NCBI GenBank assembly: GCA_029465975.1
Contig: CM055756.1
Location: 6,985,362-7,049,361 of the forward strand
Source: Dallia pectoralis
Lineage: Eukaryota; Chordata; Actinopteri; Esociformes; Umbridae
Length of the DNA stretch: 64,000 nucleotides
Direction of reading: 5' to 3'
Under the pieces are notes generated by a model. The model did no database searches, was not told the origin of the DNA, and was given only the letters and a program-made list of their open reading frames with translations. Shown piece after piece: positions 25,001 to 37,500 of the stretch (position 1 is the first letter of the stretch; every line of letters begins with the position of its first letter). The position numbers were made by a program, and so were the translations under genes.

Positions 25001-26952
25001 TTATTCGCCATGAATGTGTGAACAGACAAAGAATTTACTTTGGCAGGAAGGTGCTTACATACAACATAAGAATAGAGCAATATAAATTATACTGCAGTCA
25101 TTATACACAAATAAACTGTAGCAGTATGTTAGCAATGCTCTGTGCTTGTGTTCTAGTGATTATTTATTGTGCTAGCATGTTAATGAATATGCTTTGTTTT
25201 ATTGTGCTAGCATGTTAATACTTATGCTCAGTTTGAGTGTGCTAGCATGTTAATGAATATGCTTTGTTTTATTGTGCTAGCATGTTAATAACTATGCTCA
25301 GTTTGAGTGTGCTAGCATGTTAATGAATATGCTTTGTTTTATTGTGCTAGCATGTTAATACCTATGCTCAGTTTGAGTGTGCTAGCATGTTAATGAATAT
25401 GCTTTGTTTTATTGTGCTAGCATGTTAATAACTATGCTCAGTTTGAGTGTGCTAGCATGTTAATGAATATGCTTTGTTTCATTGTGCTAGCATGTTAATA
25501 TCTATGCTCAGTTTGAGTGTGCTAGCATGTTAATAACTATGCTCTGTTTGAGTGTGCTAGCATTATATATATACTCTATACCACTGTGCTAGCATGGTAA
25601 CTCTGCCAGTGTGCTAGAATGTTCACCATTCATTGACTTGTATTCATGCTCTGTGTGATCTCACTATTCCTGCAGTTTTGTCATCAATGTGGGCAACAGC
25701 GAGAATGACATCGCTCTACACATAAATCCCCGTTTTGACGCCCATGGAGATACCCGGGCAGTCGTGTGTAACTCGTACCAAAAAGGCAAATGGTGTGAGG
25801 AGCACCGAGAAGGAGGCTTCCCCTTCAACCAGGGAGAGGAGTTTAAGGTGAGAATGGACACAGAAAGAAACAAAACACAGTAAAGAGGCAATAAACATAA
25901 TACAAAATATTTTCTTAGCAGTCGGTGTTATCCACCACCCCAGAGATACCCCAGGACGTAGATGTAACCCATGGTAGTATGAATGTGACCCCAGAGATAC
26001 CCCAGGACATAGATCTAACCCATGGTAGCATGGATGTGAACCCAGAGATACCCCAGGACGTAGATGTAACAAATGGTAGCATGGATGTTACCCCAGAGAT
26101 ACCCCAGGACGTAGTTGTAACACATGGTAGCATGGATGTTACCCCAGAGATACCCCAGGACATAGATCTAACCCATGGTAGCATGGATGTGAACCCAGAG
26201 ATACCCCAGGACGTAGTTGTAACACATGGTAGCATGGATGTTACCCCAGGACATAGATGTAACCCATGGTAGCATGGATGATACCCCAGAGATACCCCAG
26301 GACGTAGATGTAACACATGGTAGCATAAATGTGACCCCAGTAATACTCAGGGACGTAGATGTAACACATGGTAGCATGGATGTTACCCCAGAGATACCCC
26401 AGGACGTAGTTGTAACACATGGTAGCATGGATGTTACCCCAGGACATAGATGTAACCCATGGTAGCATGGATGTGAACCCAGAGATACCCCAGGACGTAG
26501 ATCTAACCCATGGTAGCATGGTTGGTACCCGTCTGCACTATTCTGTGCCAGTTCTCCTCACCTCTAGTAACAGTATCATTGCATTGCAAACCTGTTGCAC
26601 TTAACTGTATGTTTTTAATCTTATTTGTAAAATTGAATTGTTCAAAGTTACTTTAATTTTGCATCCCAATTTTAACCAGGTTTATTCAAGTCTGTTTACA
26701 CACACAAGGAATTTGTTCTGACCACTAGGGCAGCATTTCGAACACATCTAATGTGTGATGTAATTATTTTATCTTTCTCCAATTTTCTCTCTCTCTCGTT
26801 CTCAGATTAGAATCACTTTTACAAAGGAGCAGTTTCTTGTGGCGTTTCCCGATGGTTCTGAGATCCACTTCCCTAATCGCCTAGGAGAAGAAAAGTATAA
26901 CTACTTCAACTTCGATGGTGATGTCAGGATCAAGGACTTTGGGATCAACTAG
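21702..26952 (+). CDS. Prototype galectin (galectin-1/2-like beta-galactoside-binding lectin)
   Basis: Exons 21702-21707 (ATG AGC only), 24846-24925, 25676-25847 and 26806-26952 (TAG); 134 aa. The tiny first coding exon followed by three longer ones is the classical galectin-1/2 gene layout. One carbohydrate-recognition domain fills the protein. Sugar-contact residues are all present: H44, N46, R48 (HINPRF), H52, N61 (VVCNS), W68, E71 and R73 (KWCEEHRE), at the same numbers as in mammalian galectin-1. There is no signal peptide, as usual for galectins, which leave the cell by a non-classical route and act as non-covalent dimers on cell-surface glycans. Whether the orthologue is best named lgals1 or lgals2 (or a fish-specific paralogue) is not decidable here, so no symbol is given. 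Introns 2 and 3 carry minisatellites and intron 1 a Tc1 relic. Confidence 0.93.
21946..22030. repeat. (GT)n(TA)n microsatellite in galectin intron 1
   Basis: A short GT run is followed by about 18 TA dinucleotides and an AT-rich tail, about 240 bp downstream of the first coding exon. Confidence 0.95.
23590..24217 (+). mobile_element. Internally deleted, decayed Tc1-like transposon in galectin intron 1
   Basis: The left end cactcaggccacttcatta and the right end gcccaattaagtgagtg match the ends of a widespread fish Tc1 family. Recognisable transposase pieces lie on the + strand: the start (atgggaaagaaaggtgattc, about 23699) and the C-terminal DDE region (cctccacagtctccagacct, about 24010; then ccactagagcccctttggga). 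The catalytic core between them is mostly deleted and frames are broken, so it cannot encode a transposase. Family membership is from recognition and was not computed. Confidence 0.8.
24970..25110. mobile_element. Probable LINE 3'-tail fragment, galectin intron 2
   Basis: cagaatcagaatcagaaaag followed by gtttattcgcca and aaagaatttactttgg resembles the 3' end of common fish LINEs (agaatcag...tttattgcc...aaggaattt). A related tail, with tttacacacacaaggaattt, occurs at about 26670-26760 in intron 3. Short and diverged, so only moderate support. Confidence 0.4.
25169..25570. repeat. Minisatellite, 35-bp unit arranged as 70-bp dimers, galectin intron 2
   Basis: gtgctagcatgttaat recurs every 35 bp (25169, 25204, 25239 and so on). 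Two unit types alternate, one with gaatatgctttgttttatt and one with atgctcagtttgagt, giving a 70-bp higher-order period. Each unit carries an NheI site (gctagc). Confidence 0.92.
25925..26525. repeat. Minisatellite, 51-bp unit, about 11 copies, galectin intron 3
   Basis: Unit containing ccagagataccccaggac and catggtagcatggatg; some copies lack the middle segment. 51 is a multiple of 3, so open frames run across on both strands (DVTHGSMDVTPEIPQ-type repeats). These are not conserved protein, and the array lies inside an intron bounded by good splice sites at 25848 and 26805. Confidence 0.92.
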
Positions 26953-27600
26953 ATGAAATGGAGTGAAGCTATATGTTAAACATTTTTGGATTTTCAGCTT
27001 TTTTATTTGGCTTCTCATTTGTTCACCAGGTATATAAACATACAAACTCACACACACACTAAAAATACAAGGCTGTTTTCTGGTTTTAACTCATCAATTT
27101 TATCTTAGCAAAGCCAACATTATGGATGGAGACAATGCCAGCCTAGCCTAAAATATAAAATGTACGCTTAACAATATAAGCACTTTTTCTTATATTGTTA
27201 TGTGTTCAATGATAAAAAGTTCCATCCACAGGGTCGGGTTTTAATTGGATGAGAAGTCTGCTCTTACTACTAAAAGAGTCTGACAAATTATCTAAATATT
27301 TAAAGCTTGAGTGTTTTTATTTACGCTCGTTCAATTCAGATATTCAGAAATGCTATGCAGAGATTTGGTCTATGTATCAATTCAAATTAGAGCTGCATGT
27401 GACAAACTAAATGTGAGAATACGTTTCTCAGCAACAGATAAGTAAGAATTAAGACCAGCTATAACTTGCCTTCTCCAAAAAGCATCTCTTTTGTGAAAGA
27501 TCGTTTTACTCTGAAGGTTTCAGACTGTTTGAAATGGACATGTCATGATTACTTTGTAAAATGTATGAAAATGTGCAAAAATCATTCCAAAAGCTTATAT

Positions 27601-27606
27601 AATAAA
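27601..27606 (+). other. Candidate poly(A) signal of the galectin gene
   Basis: AATAAA about 650 bp after the galectin stop, inside a small A/T-rich inverted repeat (aaaagctt...aagcttta). It is the best-placed hexamer in this interval; the 3' UTR would be 26953 to about 27630. Confidence 0.5.
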
Positions 27607-27629
27607 AAGCTTTATTCTCTGCAAAATAT

Positions 27630-28360
27630 TCAGATCGCTTCTTATTTTGTGTAAATGTGTTTGATCTGAACTCATTAGGTGACATTTGATAAACATTTCT
27701 GCATCTATCGATTTTACAGAAATCGTTACCTTCACATGATGATATGCGACAATTAAATAATTGTAACCTTCAATTAATGAATAAATGCATATCTGATCAG
27801 TTATAAAACTTACGTGGAGTAATATGTATTTGTCACTGTCAAACCCACACACCACGGAATGGTTATAGTAAATATTAACAGATAACATCAAAACACTTTA
27901 CACGTTAAGGCTGGCATAACAGCTGTCGCAGTGGTCTTAGCACTTTTTTGAGCACCATGCTGACCACAGCAGTTTAGGTTTTAGCCGTGACTGTGCTGCC
28001 ATCCTTTTAACATTTTCCAGGGAACGACAGACCATAATCAGCAAGGATTTCCTGATCTCATTGCACTCTAGCATTTCCCTCTGCTGACTTGGGTCCCAAC
28101 TGAGGTTGTCAGCTGAGTAGTTGTCCTCCTACAGGTGCTGACACACATTACTGCTTAGTTTGAGCTTTGTTAGAGCATTGTGGGAAAACAGGAGAATGTC
28201 TTGGAGCGATGTGGAAAATACAAATTCGTGGGGAGCGTAATAGAACACGCTTTAGATTAAACTGTATACTGAAATAAACCAAATAAACAAGCGCGTAAAT
28301 ACATGGCCTTAGGGTTCCATTCAATCAAACATACATTGAAACAACATTTAAGTTAACAGA
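27630..28360. other. Intergenic, no feature seen
   Basis: A/T-rich sequence downstream of the galectin gene. No conserved ORF, RNA gene or repeat was recognised. Confidence 0.4.
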
Positions 28361-28368
28361 ATCCAGGG

Positions 28369-28490
28369 TGGTTGGTAGGGCTGTTGGACAGGTTGTAAGA
28401 GCTGTGGGACAGGTTGGTTGGTAGGGCTGTGGGACAGAGTGGTTGTTAGGGCTGTGGGACAGAGTGGTTGGTTAGGACTGTGGTTGGTAG
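28369..28490. repeat. Short tandem array, about 24-27-bp imperfect units
   Basis: gttggtagggctgtgggaca-type units repeat five to six times with small indels, directly before the 46-bp array. Confidence 0.7.
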
Positions 28491-28492
28491 GG

Positions 28493-29718
28493 CCATACAA
28501 CATGCTGACTTTATGCACCCTATATGCGCCCTTATCTACCATACAACATGCTGACTTTATGCACCCTATATGCGCCCTTATCTACCATACAACATGCTGA
28601 CTTTATGCACCCTATATGCGCCCTTATCTACCATACAACATGCTGACTTTATGCACCCTATATGCGCCCTTATCTACCATACAACATGCTGACTTTATGC
28701 ACCCTATATGCGCCCTTATCTACCATACAACATGCTGACTTTATGCACCCTATATGCGCCCTTATCTACCATACAACATGCTGACTTTATGCACCCTATA
28801 TGCGCTCTTATCTACCATACAACATGCTGACTTTATGCACCCTATATGCGCTCTTATCTACCATACAACATGCTGACTTTATGCACCCTATATGCGCTCT
28901 TATCTACCATACAACATGCTGACTTTATGCACCCTATATGCGCTCCTATCTACCATACAACATGCTGACTTTATGCACCCTATATGCGCCCTTATCTACC
29001 ATACAACATGCTGACTTTATGCACCCTATATGCGCCCTTATCTACCATACAACATGCTGACTTTATGCACCCTATATGCGCTCTTATCTACCATACAACA
29101 TGCTGACTTTATGCACCCTATATGCGCTCTTATCTACCATACAACATGCTGACTTTATGCACCCTATATGCGCTCTTATCTACCATACAACATGCTGACT
29201 TTATGCACCCTATATGCGCCCTTATCTACCATACAACATGCTGATTTTATGCACCCTTATCTACCATACAACATGCTGACTTTATGCACCCTATATGCGC
29301 TCCTATCTACCATACAACATGCTGACTTTATGCACCCTATATGCGCCCTTATCTACCATACAACATGCTGATTTTATGCACCCTATATGCGCCCTTATCT
29401 ACCATACAACATGCTGACTTTATGCACCCTATATGCGCCCTTATCTACCATATATGCGCCCTTATCTACCATACAACATGCTGACTTTATGCACCCTATA
29501 TGCGCTCTTATCTACCATACAACATGCTGACTTTATGCACCCTATATGCGCCCTTATCTACCATACAACATGCTGATTTTATGCACCCTATATGCGCTCC
29601 TATCTACCATACAACATGCTGACTTTATGCACCCTATATGCGCCCTTATCTACCATACAACATGCTGATTTTATGCACCCTATATGCGCTCCTATCTACC
29701 ATACAACATGCTGACTTT
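28493..29718. repeat. Minisatellite, 46-bp unit, about 26 copies
   Basis: Unit of catacaacatgctgacttta plus tgcaccctatatgcgccctt and atctac. Copies differ at cccttat/ctcttat/ctcctat and gactt/gattt; one copy lacks the tatatgcg part (about 29255) and one contains a short local duplication (about 29450). No coding role is supported. Confidence 0.95.
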
Positions 29719-29719
29719 G

Positions 29720-31640
29720 CAGAAAGGAAAACCTTGAACCTTAACATCGACTGGATCTGCACAAGGAGCTCTTATAGCTCATCAAGCTACAGAGGAGCTA
29801 ATCAAGGTTACAATTTCCCCATTTCCGCACAAAGCCTCACCTGTATGTGAACGTCACACTTGTAGACGACAGCACAGTTGTGAGGATATTTAAAGGCAAA
29901 CGTTTGAGCCCAAAGATTCCAGTCCTGCCTGATTGATGCACATACGCCTTAGCTTAGACAGTAAATCTGTGCAGTTATTTGAAAGAATCTCTCATTCATC
30001 TGTGATGTTATTTCGTTATGTCGAAGACTCCTTAGTTCTTCTGTTAAATACGAAACGTTTTAGAAGACAGTCTCATGGAGAGGAACTTACAGGCGCAATT
30101 ACAGTAAGTGTCTGTTAATGTCTCTGATGCTGACTCTGTGCTCACAGGTGCTACTGTGAGAATAGCTACACATCTTCTATCTTTCTCTATGTTCTCATCA
30201 TCCTTCTATGTGGTCGCTTCTTTATCCTTCTCACACACCTGGCCAACATAAACCAATACACTGGTGCGTCAGAAAATTCTATTGCGCCTTCCCGGATCTT
30301 TTTCTGACAGAGGGCAGGCTTCAGAAAGCCTCATAATTGGAATTCATGGAGAACAAAATGGAGGTCAACGGTGACATTTAACAGAGGAGTAGTAAGAGGA
30401 TGGCAAGGTGGGTCAGGTCACGTGGGTGATTATTCAACACTTGGTATTATTCAATGGCCTGGCTGTGTTGCTATTTCAAACACTGCCACTGGGGGGCGCC
30501 GGGAAACCGTTGATAAAAAGAGATATCTGATATAGTTCACGTGGCTCTCCACTCGTGCCTCTTTTTCGCTGGACGTCTGTGGCCGAAGAAATTATATTTT
30601 ATAAACAGACAGCGTTGTTTCACGAAATGCTTGTTGCCAAATCATAGTTCTGTGCTCTGTAACCTACTTTTAGACCTGACACAATGGTAGAATTGCCTTT
30701 CATTTTATTATGAACATCTGAACTTCAAATTAGTCATGTTTTGTCAGTTAGACTAGCCAGGAATAACAGTCTTTTTTGCTGTTGTCGCTTTGCTCGCTGA
30801 TACTCCCTGTGCCACTTAAGATGGACATTTTGACAGGAAGGCTCTTAGTGGCGTGTTTGTGATTAAATGTGTGTGCAAAAGCACTTTTGAATGTTTTCTA
30901 CAATGCTGTCACTAACATCCCCTCTCTCTGCCTCTTCCCCCATATAAGATATGGCTAACCCGGCTGTGTAACAATTGTGTTGTGTTCGGATGAAATCTGA
31001 TGTAATATAATGCAATTGTTTTGAAGGAGTTCCGTGGAGAGATGAAGACGAGAAATAACCAATGAGTAGATTAGAGAATAAGGAGGGAGAACGACAGAAT
31101 GAAGAAAATAATCTGATAAAAACCAGAGAGAAGATGGGAATACAGTTTTTCGTAATTGCTTACCCACTTAAACTGGTACTATGAACAATATAATTCAGCA
31201 AAATCTCAAAAGGAGGACACATAGGAAACACTATTTACCAGATTTCACACAAACCACTGGTCCATTCACATAGTATTATGCAAAACTACAGAAAACTTAA
31301 TTTATAAAGCACAATATTCATAATTTCGCAAGGTCGAAAAATTTGTGTGACTTCTGGCATAGTTTTATTTAAATTCCCGAAAATATAGTTCACATTTGAT
31401 TTTGAAAGATGTCTAGAGTCAAGATCGATGAGTTTCAAGAAGTGTGTTTATTTTTTGAGATGTTCAAGAAATCTGTAAAAAACAGTAATAGAAATCGAAA
31501 GAAGAGATAGTAGAGAGATTAAGATAAGAACATGAACTGATGATCTTTGGCTTTGTCTGCAGATGCAGGTCTTTGGGACATTGAAGGTCAGCTGCTATAG
31601 TTTGTTTTCTGTGTGGTCATCTAGTTGGATGTTAAATGGT
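29720..31640. other. Intergenic, no clear gene
   Basis: Unique-looking sequence with only short ORFs and no family match that I recognise. No RNA gene was seen. Confidence 0.4.
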
Positions 31641-31651
31641 CTCTCTCTAGA

Positions 31652-31862
31652 TCAGGGGTGGGCAAACTAAGGCCCACGGGCTGAATCCGGCCCTCGAGGT
31701 AATTCCATCCGGCTCGTGTTTGATACCTACCGCAATGACATTTTTTATGTATCTGAATCTGATAAAACAATTATTTAGGTAGACATGATAATAGATCTCC
31801 AGTATAAATGTTATGTGTATACATTGTAAACATTCCTGATGTGGCCCTGATGTGACCCCCTT
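31652..31862 (+). mobile_element. Fragment with a hAT-type terminal sequence
   Basis: caggggtgggcaaactaagg followed by cccacgggctgaatccggcc is the typical end of a widespread vertebrate hAT-like DNA transposon. gatgtggccctgatgtgac near 31840 may be the other remnant end. No transposase sequence is present. Confidence 0.5.
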
Positions 31863-31864
31863 GA

Positions 31865-32205
31865 GTGGTCTCTCTCTAGTTGATTGACATATTGTTGGTG
31901 TCTGAGTGGTCTCTCTCTAGATGATTGACATATCGTTGGTGTTTACGTGGTCTCTCTCTAGTTGATTGACATATTGTTGGTGTCTGAGTGGTCTCTCTCT
32001 AGATGATTGACATATCGTTGGTGTTTACGTGGTCTCTCTCTAGTTGATTGACATATTGTTGGTGTCTGAGTGGTCTCTCTCTAGATGATTGACATATCGT
32101 TGGTGTTTACGTGGTCTCTCTCTAGATGATTGACATATTGTTGGTGTCTGAGTGGTCTCTCTCTAGATGATTGACATATCGTTGGTGTTTACGTGGTCTC
32201 TCTCT
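31865..32205. repeat. Minisatellite, 41-bp unit in 82-bp dimers
   Basis: gtggtctctctctag plus ttgattgacatattgttggtg alternates with a variant carrying atgattgacatatcg and gtttac. About eight units. Its seed gtctctctctag also occurs before the array at about 31640. Confidence 0.9.
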
Positions 32206-32649
32206 ATGTCTTTGTGGATATTTGTGTTTCTATCTTCAATATCCATTATTATATCCTTTATATAATTTATGTAAGGTGACAGCATTATTTATTATGTATT
32301 ATATATTATTTATTATATATTTGATTTCTTACTTTATTATTATTCTATGATGAACATATAACGAAACCACACAAAAACTATGACCGCTAGTTACCCATTC
32401 GTAAAGGAGAGTGTGACTGATGTGGTGTACTGTTGTTCAGGTCTGTTTCATAGAGTGACAGGTGTGTGAATGGTAATCTGGGCGCGTGTGTGTGCCGTAA
32501 TCAGCTCTCAGTTGGCATCACAGGTGTCATAGGTTGTCTCCCTGGAGAGGAGCAAAGATTGGGCTACCATGACAACCAGGTTGCAATCCAACATTGCCGT
32601 GGTCCTCCCTCCCATTTTCCCTGTCTGTTATTATCTCTGTGGATGTTAT

Positions 32650-34222
32650 GTGCATGTATGTCAGGATGTGGATGTTTTGTGCATGTATGTCAGGGCATTG
32701 TGTTTTGTGCATATATGTCAAGGCATTGTGTTTTGTGCATGTATGTCAGGGCATTGTGTTTTGTGCATATATGTCAAGGCATTGTGTTTTGTGCATGTAT
32801 GTCAGGGCATTGTGTTTTGTGCATGTATGTCAGGGCATTGTGTTTTGTGCATGTATGTCAGGGCATTGTGTTTTGTGCATGTATGTCAGGGCATTGTGTT
32901 TTGTGCATGTATGTCAGGGCATTGTGTTTTGTGCATGTATGTCAGGGCATTGTGTTTTGTGCATGTATGTCAGGGCATTGTGTTTTGTGCATGTATGTCA
33001 GGGCATTGTGTTTTGTGGATGTATGTCAGGGCATTGTGTTTTGTGCATGTATGTCAGGGCATTGTGTTTTGTGCATGTATGTCAGGGCATTGTGTTTTGT
33101 GCATGTATTTCAGGGCATTGTGTTTTGTGCATGTATGTCAGGGCATTGTGTTTTGTGCATGTATGTCAGGGCATTGTGTTTTGTGCATGTATGTCAGGGC
33201 ATTGTGTTTTGTGCATGTATGTCAGGGCATTGTGTTTTGTGCATGTATGTCTTGGCATTGTGTTTTGTGCATGTATGTCAGGGCATTGTGTTTTGTGCAT
33301 GTATGTCAGGGCATTGTGTTTTGTGCATGTATGTCAGGGCATTGTGTTTTGTGCATGTATGTCAGGGCATTGTGTTTTGTGCATGTATGTCAGGGCATTG
33401 TGTTTTGTGCATGTATGTCAGGGCATTGTGTTTTGTGCATGTATGTCAGGGCATTGTGTTTTGTGCATGTATGTCAGGGCATTGTGTTTTGTGCATGTAT
33501 GTCAGGGCATTGTGTTTTGTGCATGTATGTCAGGGCATTGTGTTTTGTGCATGTATGTCAGGGCATTGTGTTTTGTGCATGTATGTCAGGGCATTGTGTT
33601 TTGTGCATGTATGTCAGGGCATTGTGTTTTGTGCATGTATGTCAGGGCATTGTGTTTTGTGCATGTATGTCAGGGCATTGTGTTTTGTGCATGTATGTCA
33701 GGGCATTGTGTTTTGTGCATGTATGTCAGGGCATTGTGTTTTGTGCATGTATGTCAGGGCATTGTGTTTTGTGCATGTATGTCAGGGCATTGTGTTTTGT
33801 GCATGTATGTCAGGGCATTGTGTTTTGTGCATGTATGTCAGGGCATTGTGTTTTGTGCATGTATGTCAGGGCATTGTGTTTTGTGGATGTATGTCAGGGC
33901 ATTGTGTTTTGTGCATGTATGTCAGGGCATTGTGTTTTGTGCATGTATGTCAGGGCATTGTGTTTTGTGCATGTATGTCAGGGCATTGTGTTTTGTGCAT
34001 GTATGTCAGGGCATTGTGTTTTGTGCATGTATGTCAGGGCATTGTGTTTTGTGCATGTATGTCAGGGCATTGTGTTTTGTGCATGTATGTCAGGGCATTG
34101 TGTTTTGTGCATGTATGTCAGGGCATTGTGTTTTGTGCATGTATGTCAGGGCATTGTGTTTTGTGCATGTATGTCAGGGCATTGTGTTTTGTGCATGTAT
34201 GTCAGGGCATTGTGTTTTGTGC
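32650..34222. repeat. Minisatellite, 28-bp unit, about 55 copies
   Basis: Unit gtgttttgtgcatgtatgtc plus agggcatt. Most copies are identical; rare variants are gtggatg (about 33016 and 33886), atatatgtcaagg near the start, gtatttcagg (about 33108) and gtatgtcttgg (about 33251). Since 28 mod 3 = 1 and the unit contains no in-frame stop, all three + frames are open for about 1.6 kb and encode the same 28-residue cysteine-rich repeat in rotated order. This is a tandem-repeat artefact, not a supported gene. A degenerate GT-rich tract follows (34273-34358). Confidence 0.95.
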
Positions 34223-34379
34223 CTGCATTTCAAGCTTTTTATCCATGTTTCTACATGTTTCTACCCATGTTAATGTGTGCGTGTGTGCTTGTGTGCGTGC
34301 GTGCGTGTGCATGCGTGAGTGTGTGCATGTGTGTGCGTGTATGTGTGTGTGTGTGTGCATACAGTTGTGTGTCTAGTGA

Positions 34380-34544
34380 CTCTGTCTGATGGCTCGGCAT
34401 TCATGTGGATATTCTTAGCATGATTAGGGACACGTCCTCCCCTCAGCTCCACACTGATCTCACTGTCTCCCCCTCACTGTCTTCTTCAGTTAGCCTCCCT
34501 GCACTTTGATGGTGAAAAAAGAGACGAGAGAGGACGAGCCATAC

Positions 34545-34576
<32 letters not shown>

Positions 34577-37500
34577 AGAATGCAAGACACAGAACCATCC
34601 ACCTCAAGTCCCAAGTAGACAGTCACTTGGTAATTACAGTGATGTTAAAAAAGGCAAGTATACTAAGACATACTCACACACACACGCACCCATACACCCC
34701 CCCCAGTTAATTCTCAGTATGTGAGTGTTTGGGCATTCTGTTTTATGACTCCCTGTAGTTGGGAAATATTGGCATGTGCAAATGATGTCATCATTGTGTG
34801 TGTGAACATTGCATGGATTACGCAACAACGTGGCTGCATTTCTGTGGAGAGTCAACAATGGTTGAATATATTGCATGAACCCATTGTTTAATCAAAGTTT
34901 TTTATTTTATTTAGATTATATAATGTATGAAGTATAGATTCTGCATTTCAAAGTTCAGCTACAACCATCGGTTAAACCAAGTAGGTAAGTAGAATCAGGT
35001 GCGTAAATAGTTTGGCATAAGATTAACCAATCAACGAAAGGGATTTGTTGGAGCGAGTTTGGTTCAGAGCTAAAGCAACAAGAAACCTGGTGGATTTGGT
35101 GTTACGTATACCGATATCAGGGGTCTGGGGACGGCTAACCAACCATCTGAAAATGATTTCAGCTCAGTCCCACTGTGAGGCAAATCATTTACAAATGGAG
35201 AGCATTTAACATGACAGCTACTCTGCCTACGAATGGACGCCCTTCTAAAATATCCCCAAGAGCCACAAGAAAAATCTAAAGTCATCTAAATGCCAACCCA
35301 AACATAACATGTGGAGATTTGCAGAGCTCCCCTGGTGCATCTCAAGCTGCTTGGCATGCTTCAGCAACAACAAGAACACTCAACTGAAATGGCATTTATG
35401 GAAGCATTGCTAGGGAGATGCCTAGAGTGTTAAAAAATAACCAAACTGACATTTTAAATATGCCCAAAATCACACCAAACTGCTGTATTAAATATGCACA
35501 AAATCACACCAAACTGCTGTATTAAATATGCCCAAAATCACACCAAACTGCCATATTTACTATGCCCAAAATCACATTTAGTGCAACAGGTAAATTGAAT
35601 ATTGACAAAAGTATTATCTGTGTCTCATTTACTTATCAGTAGACCATTGTTAATACAACATGATCTCAAATGGGTATTTTAATGAGAAACCAAAGTCTTC
35701 CCACATATTTTACATATTTATATAATCCATATCCTATTGAAAAATTGCGTATGCTAGTAATACACGGTCTCTCTTGTTCATATTGTTCGCGTTGTCAGTA
35801 TTCTTCCTTCAATGCGTGCATTAAGTGTTGAAGAAACGGGTCGAAAGAAACTCTTTGGTCGTGTAAACAGACTTGGCTAATAAAAGACTTTCTGGATTCT
35901 GATCAGAGCTGATACACAGACATGAGTTCTACCCATTGAGACAGCACCTATGTAATACGAGCGGAGAAAATGGCTACATGACGTGTTCCTCTTGTGGGAT
36001 AAACAACTATGAATGGTTGATCAGATGATTATGTGTTCAAATTCACCGGTTACAACTATAAATCATCGCAGAATATCCAGATGTTGCAAATGTGGCACGA
36101 TTTATTATATTTTCGAGAAATTGAATAAATGAATATGCATTAGTTATTCCGCAACAATAAATGTATGTTGATAATCACCAAGACATTATGCGTTCTTGTT
36201 GGAAAATGGTCATTAATAATAATGTGGCGCATTTGGGAACAAGTTCTGGTAATATTTGACAGGAGATTATGAGTGTGCATTTACACATTTTCTTTGGGCC
36301 GGTACCTTAACATGAGCTGCCTTTTATTACATATTGGCATCATGTAATGGTATGTAACATTCAGATGTCAAATCTTCTCTGACATGTAGAATTTGACCTG
36401 TGGAACAATTCCTCTACTGAATTTCTGTAACGTTGAATTTTGCGACAGAATTCTGACATGGTTAGATAGAAGACCCTCCAACCAATTGAAAAAGTGTAGG
36501 CTGTGTGGCTGTGAAATTTGTCACATCTGTATTTTTGACTTTTCAGCAATTTTGACGACTGTTGCTATTTTGATTATGTGCGCGAGAGTGGAGGAATGTG
36601 TGATTCACCTAGGCTTACATAAAGCTGATCTCTAAATATAGCAGCAGGCAGCAGCATGACTCCAGATTTCTGCACCAAAGCTAGCGGCTACATTGATATG
36701 TGCGTGGGCCCCACACAGCTGACTGCTTTGCACAATGCACCATTCCCTTACCTTGCATCAGCTGTAGACACTAGCATTAGCTTAACTAAGAGTCATAACC
36801 ATGCAATGCTTTAGGTAAAGGCCAATAGTAGCTCAGTATCATCTTCTTACTTTATGACATGTAGAAAAAAAGCGGTATAGCTGACATTAGCTTAGCATAG
36901 CGCAAACAGCTAATAGTTAGGTGTTAGCTTAGCATTAGGCAAACAAAATTAGTTTTCTGTGTTTTCCATGTTAGCTTGCATTGCTCAGGCCCTCAAATCA
37001 ATAGTTGTCAAAACGTGATCATATAAATACCCAGCCTAAAACAGCCAAGCCCAAACAATAATATGTTGAAGCACAGAAGCTATGAAAAAAACAATAGAAA
37101 AGTCGAAACCTATGAATAAATAATTTAATCATGGTTAAATTTCAATTAAGGTTAGGGTTAGAAAAAGGCTGTGGTGAGCATCTTTTACATTTTCATCCAA
37201 TAGGATTTAAGAAGCAGTCACAGAAAAGAGAAGGCACGAGTAGTAGTAGTACATTTGAAACTTCTCTGTACCTAACTGTGTTTTTACCGTGTGTTCCTGT
37301 GAGAGCAGCCTGAGAAAGCGGCCAGTAAATGCCACGGTTAATTCAAGACAGAATTAGTGTCTTACAAGCGAAAATTACTCGGTCGTCCGGCCTTTTCAAC
37401 TTTACAATATTCCCCAAATTACTGATAAAAGGTTAAATGTCCAGGGGCTTGCAATGAGTCACAGACACCAGTAACGCTTTTTAAATGGGAGAGGAAACAT

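Noticed and set aside
28493..29718. Possible CRISPR-like array of regular repeats
   Set aside because: The repeats are contiguous with no unique spacers, and the genome is vertebrate.
32466..34389. Three overlapping ORFs of 559-636 codons
   Set aside because: They are different frames of the same 28-bp tandem array, with identical rotated peptides and no domain or splice evidence.
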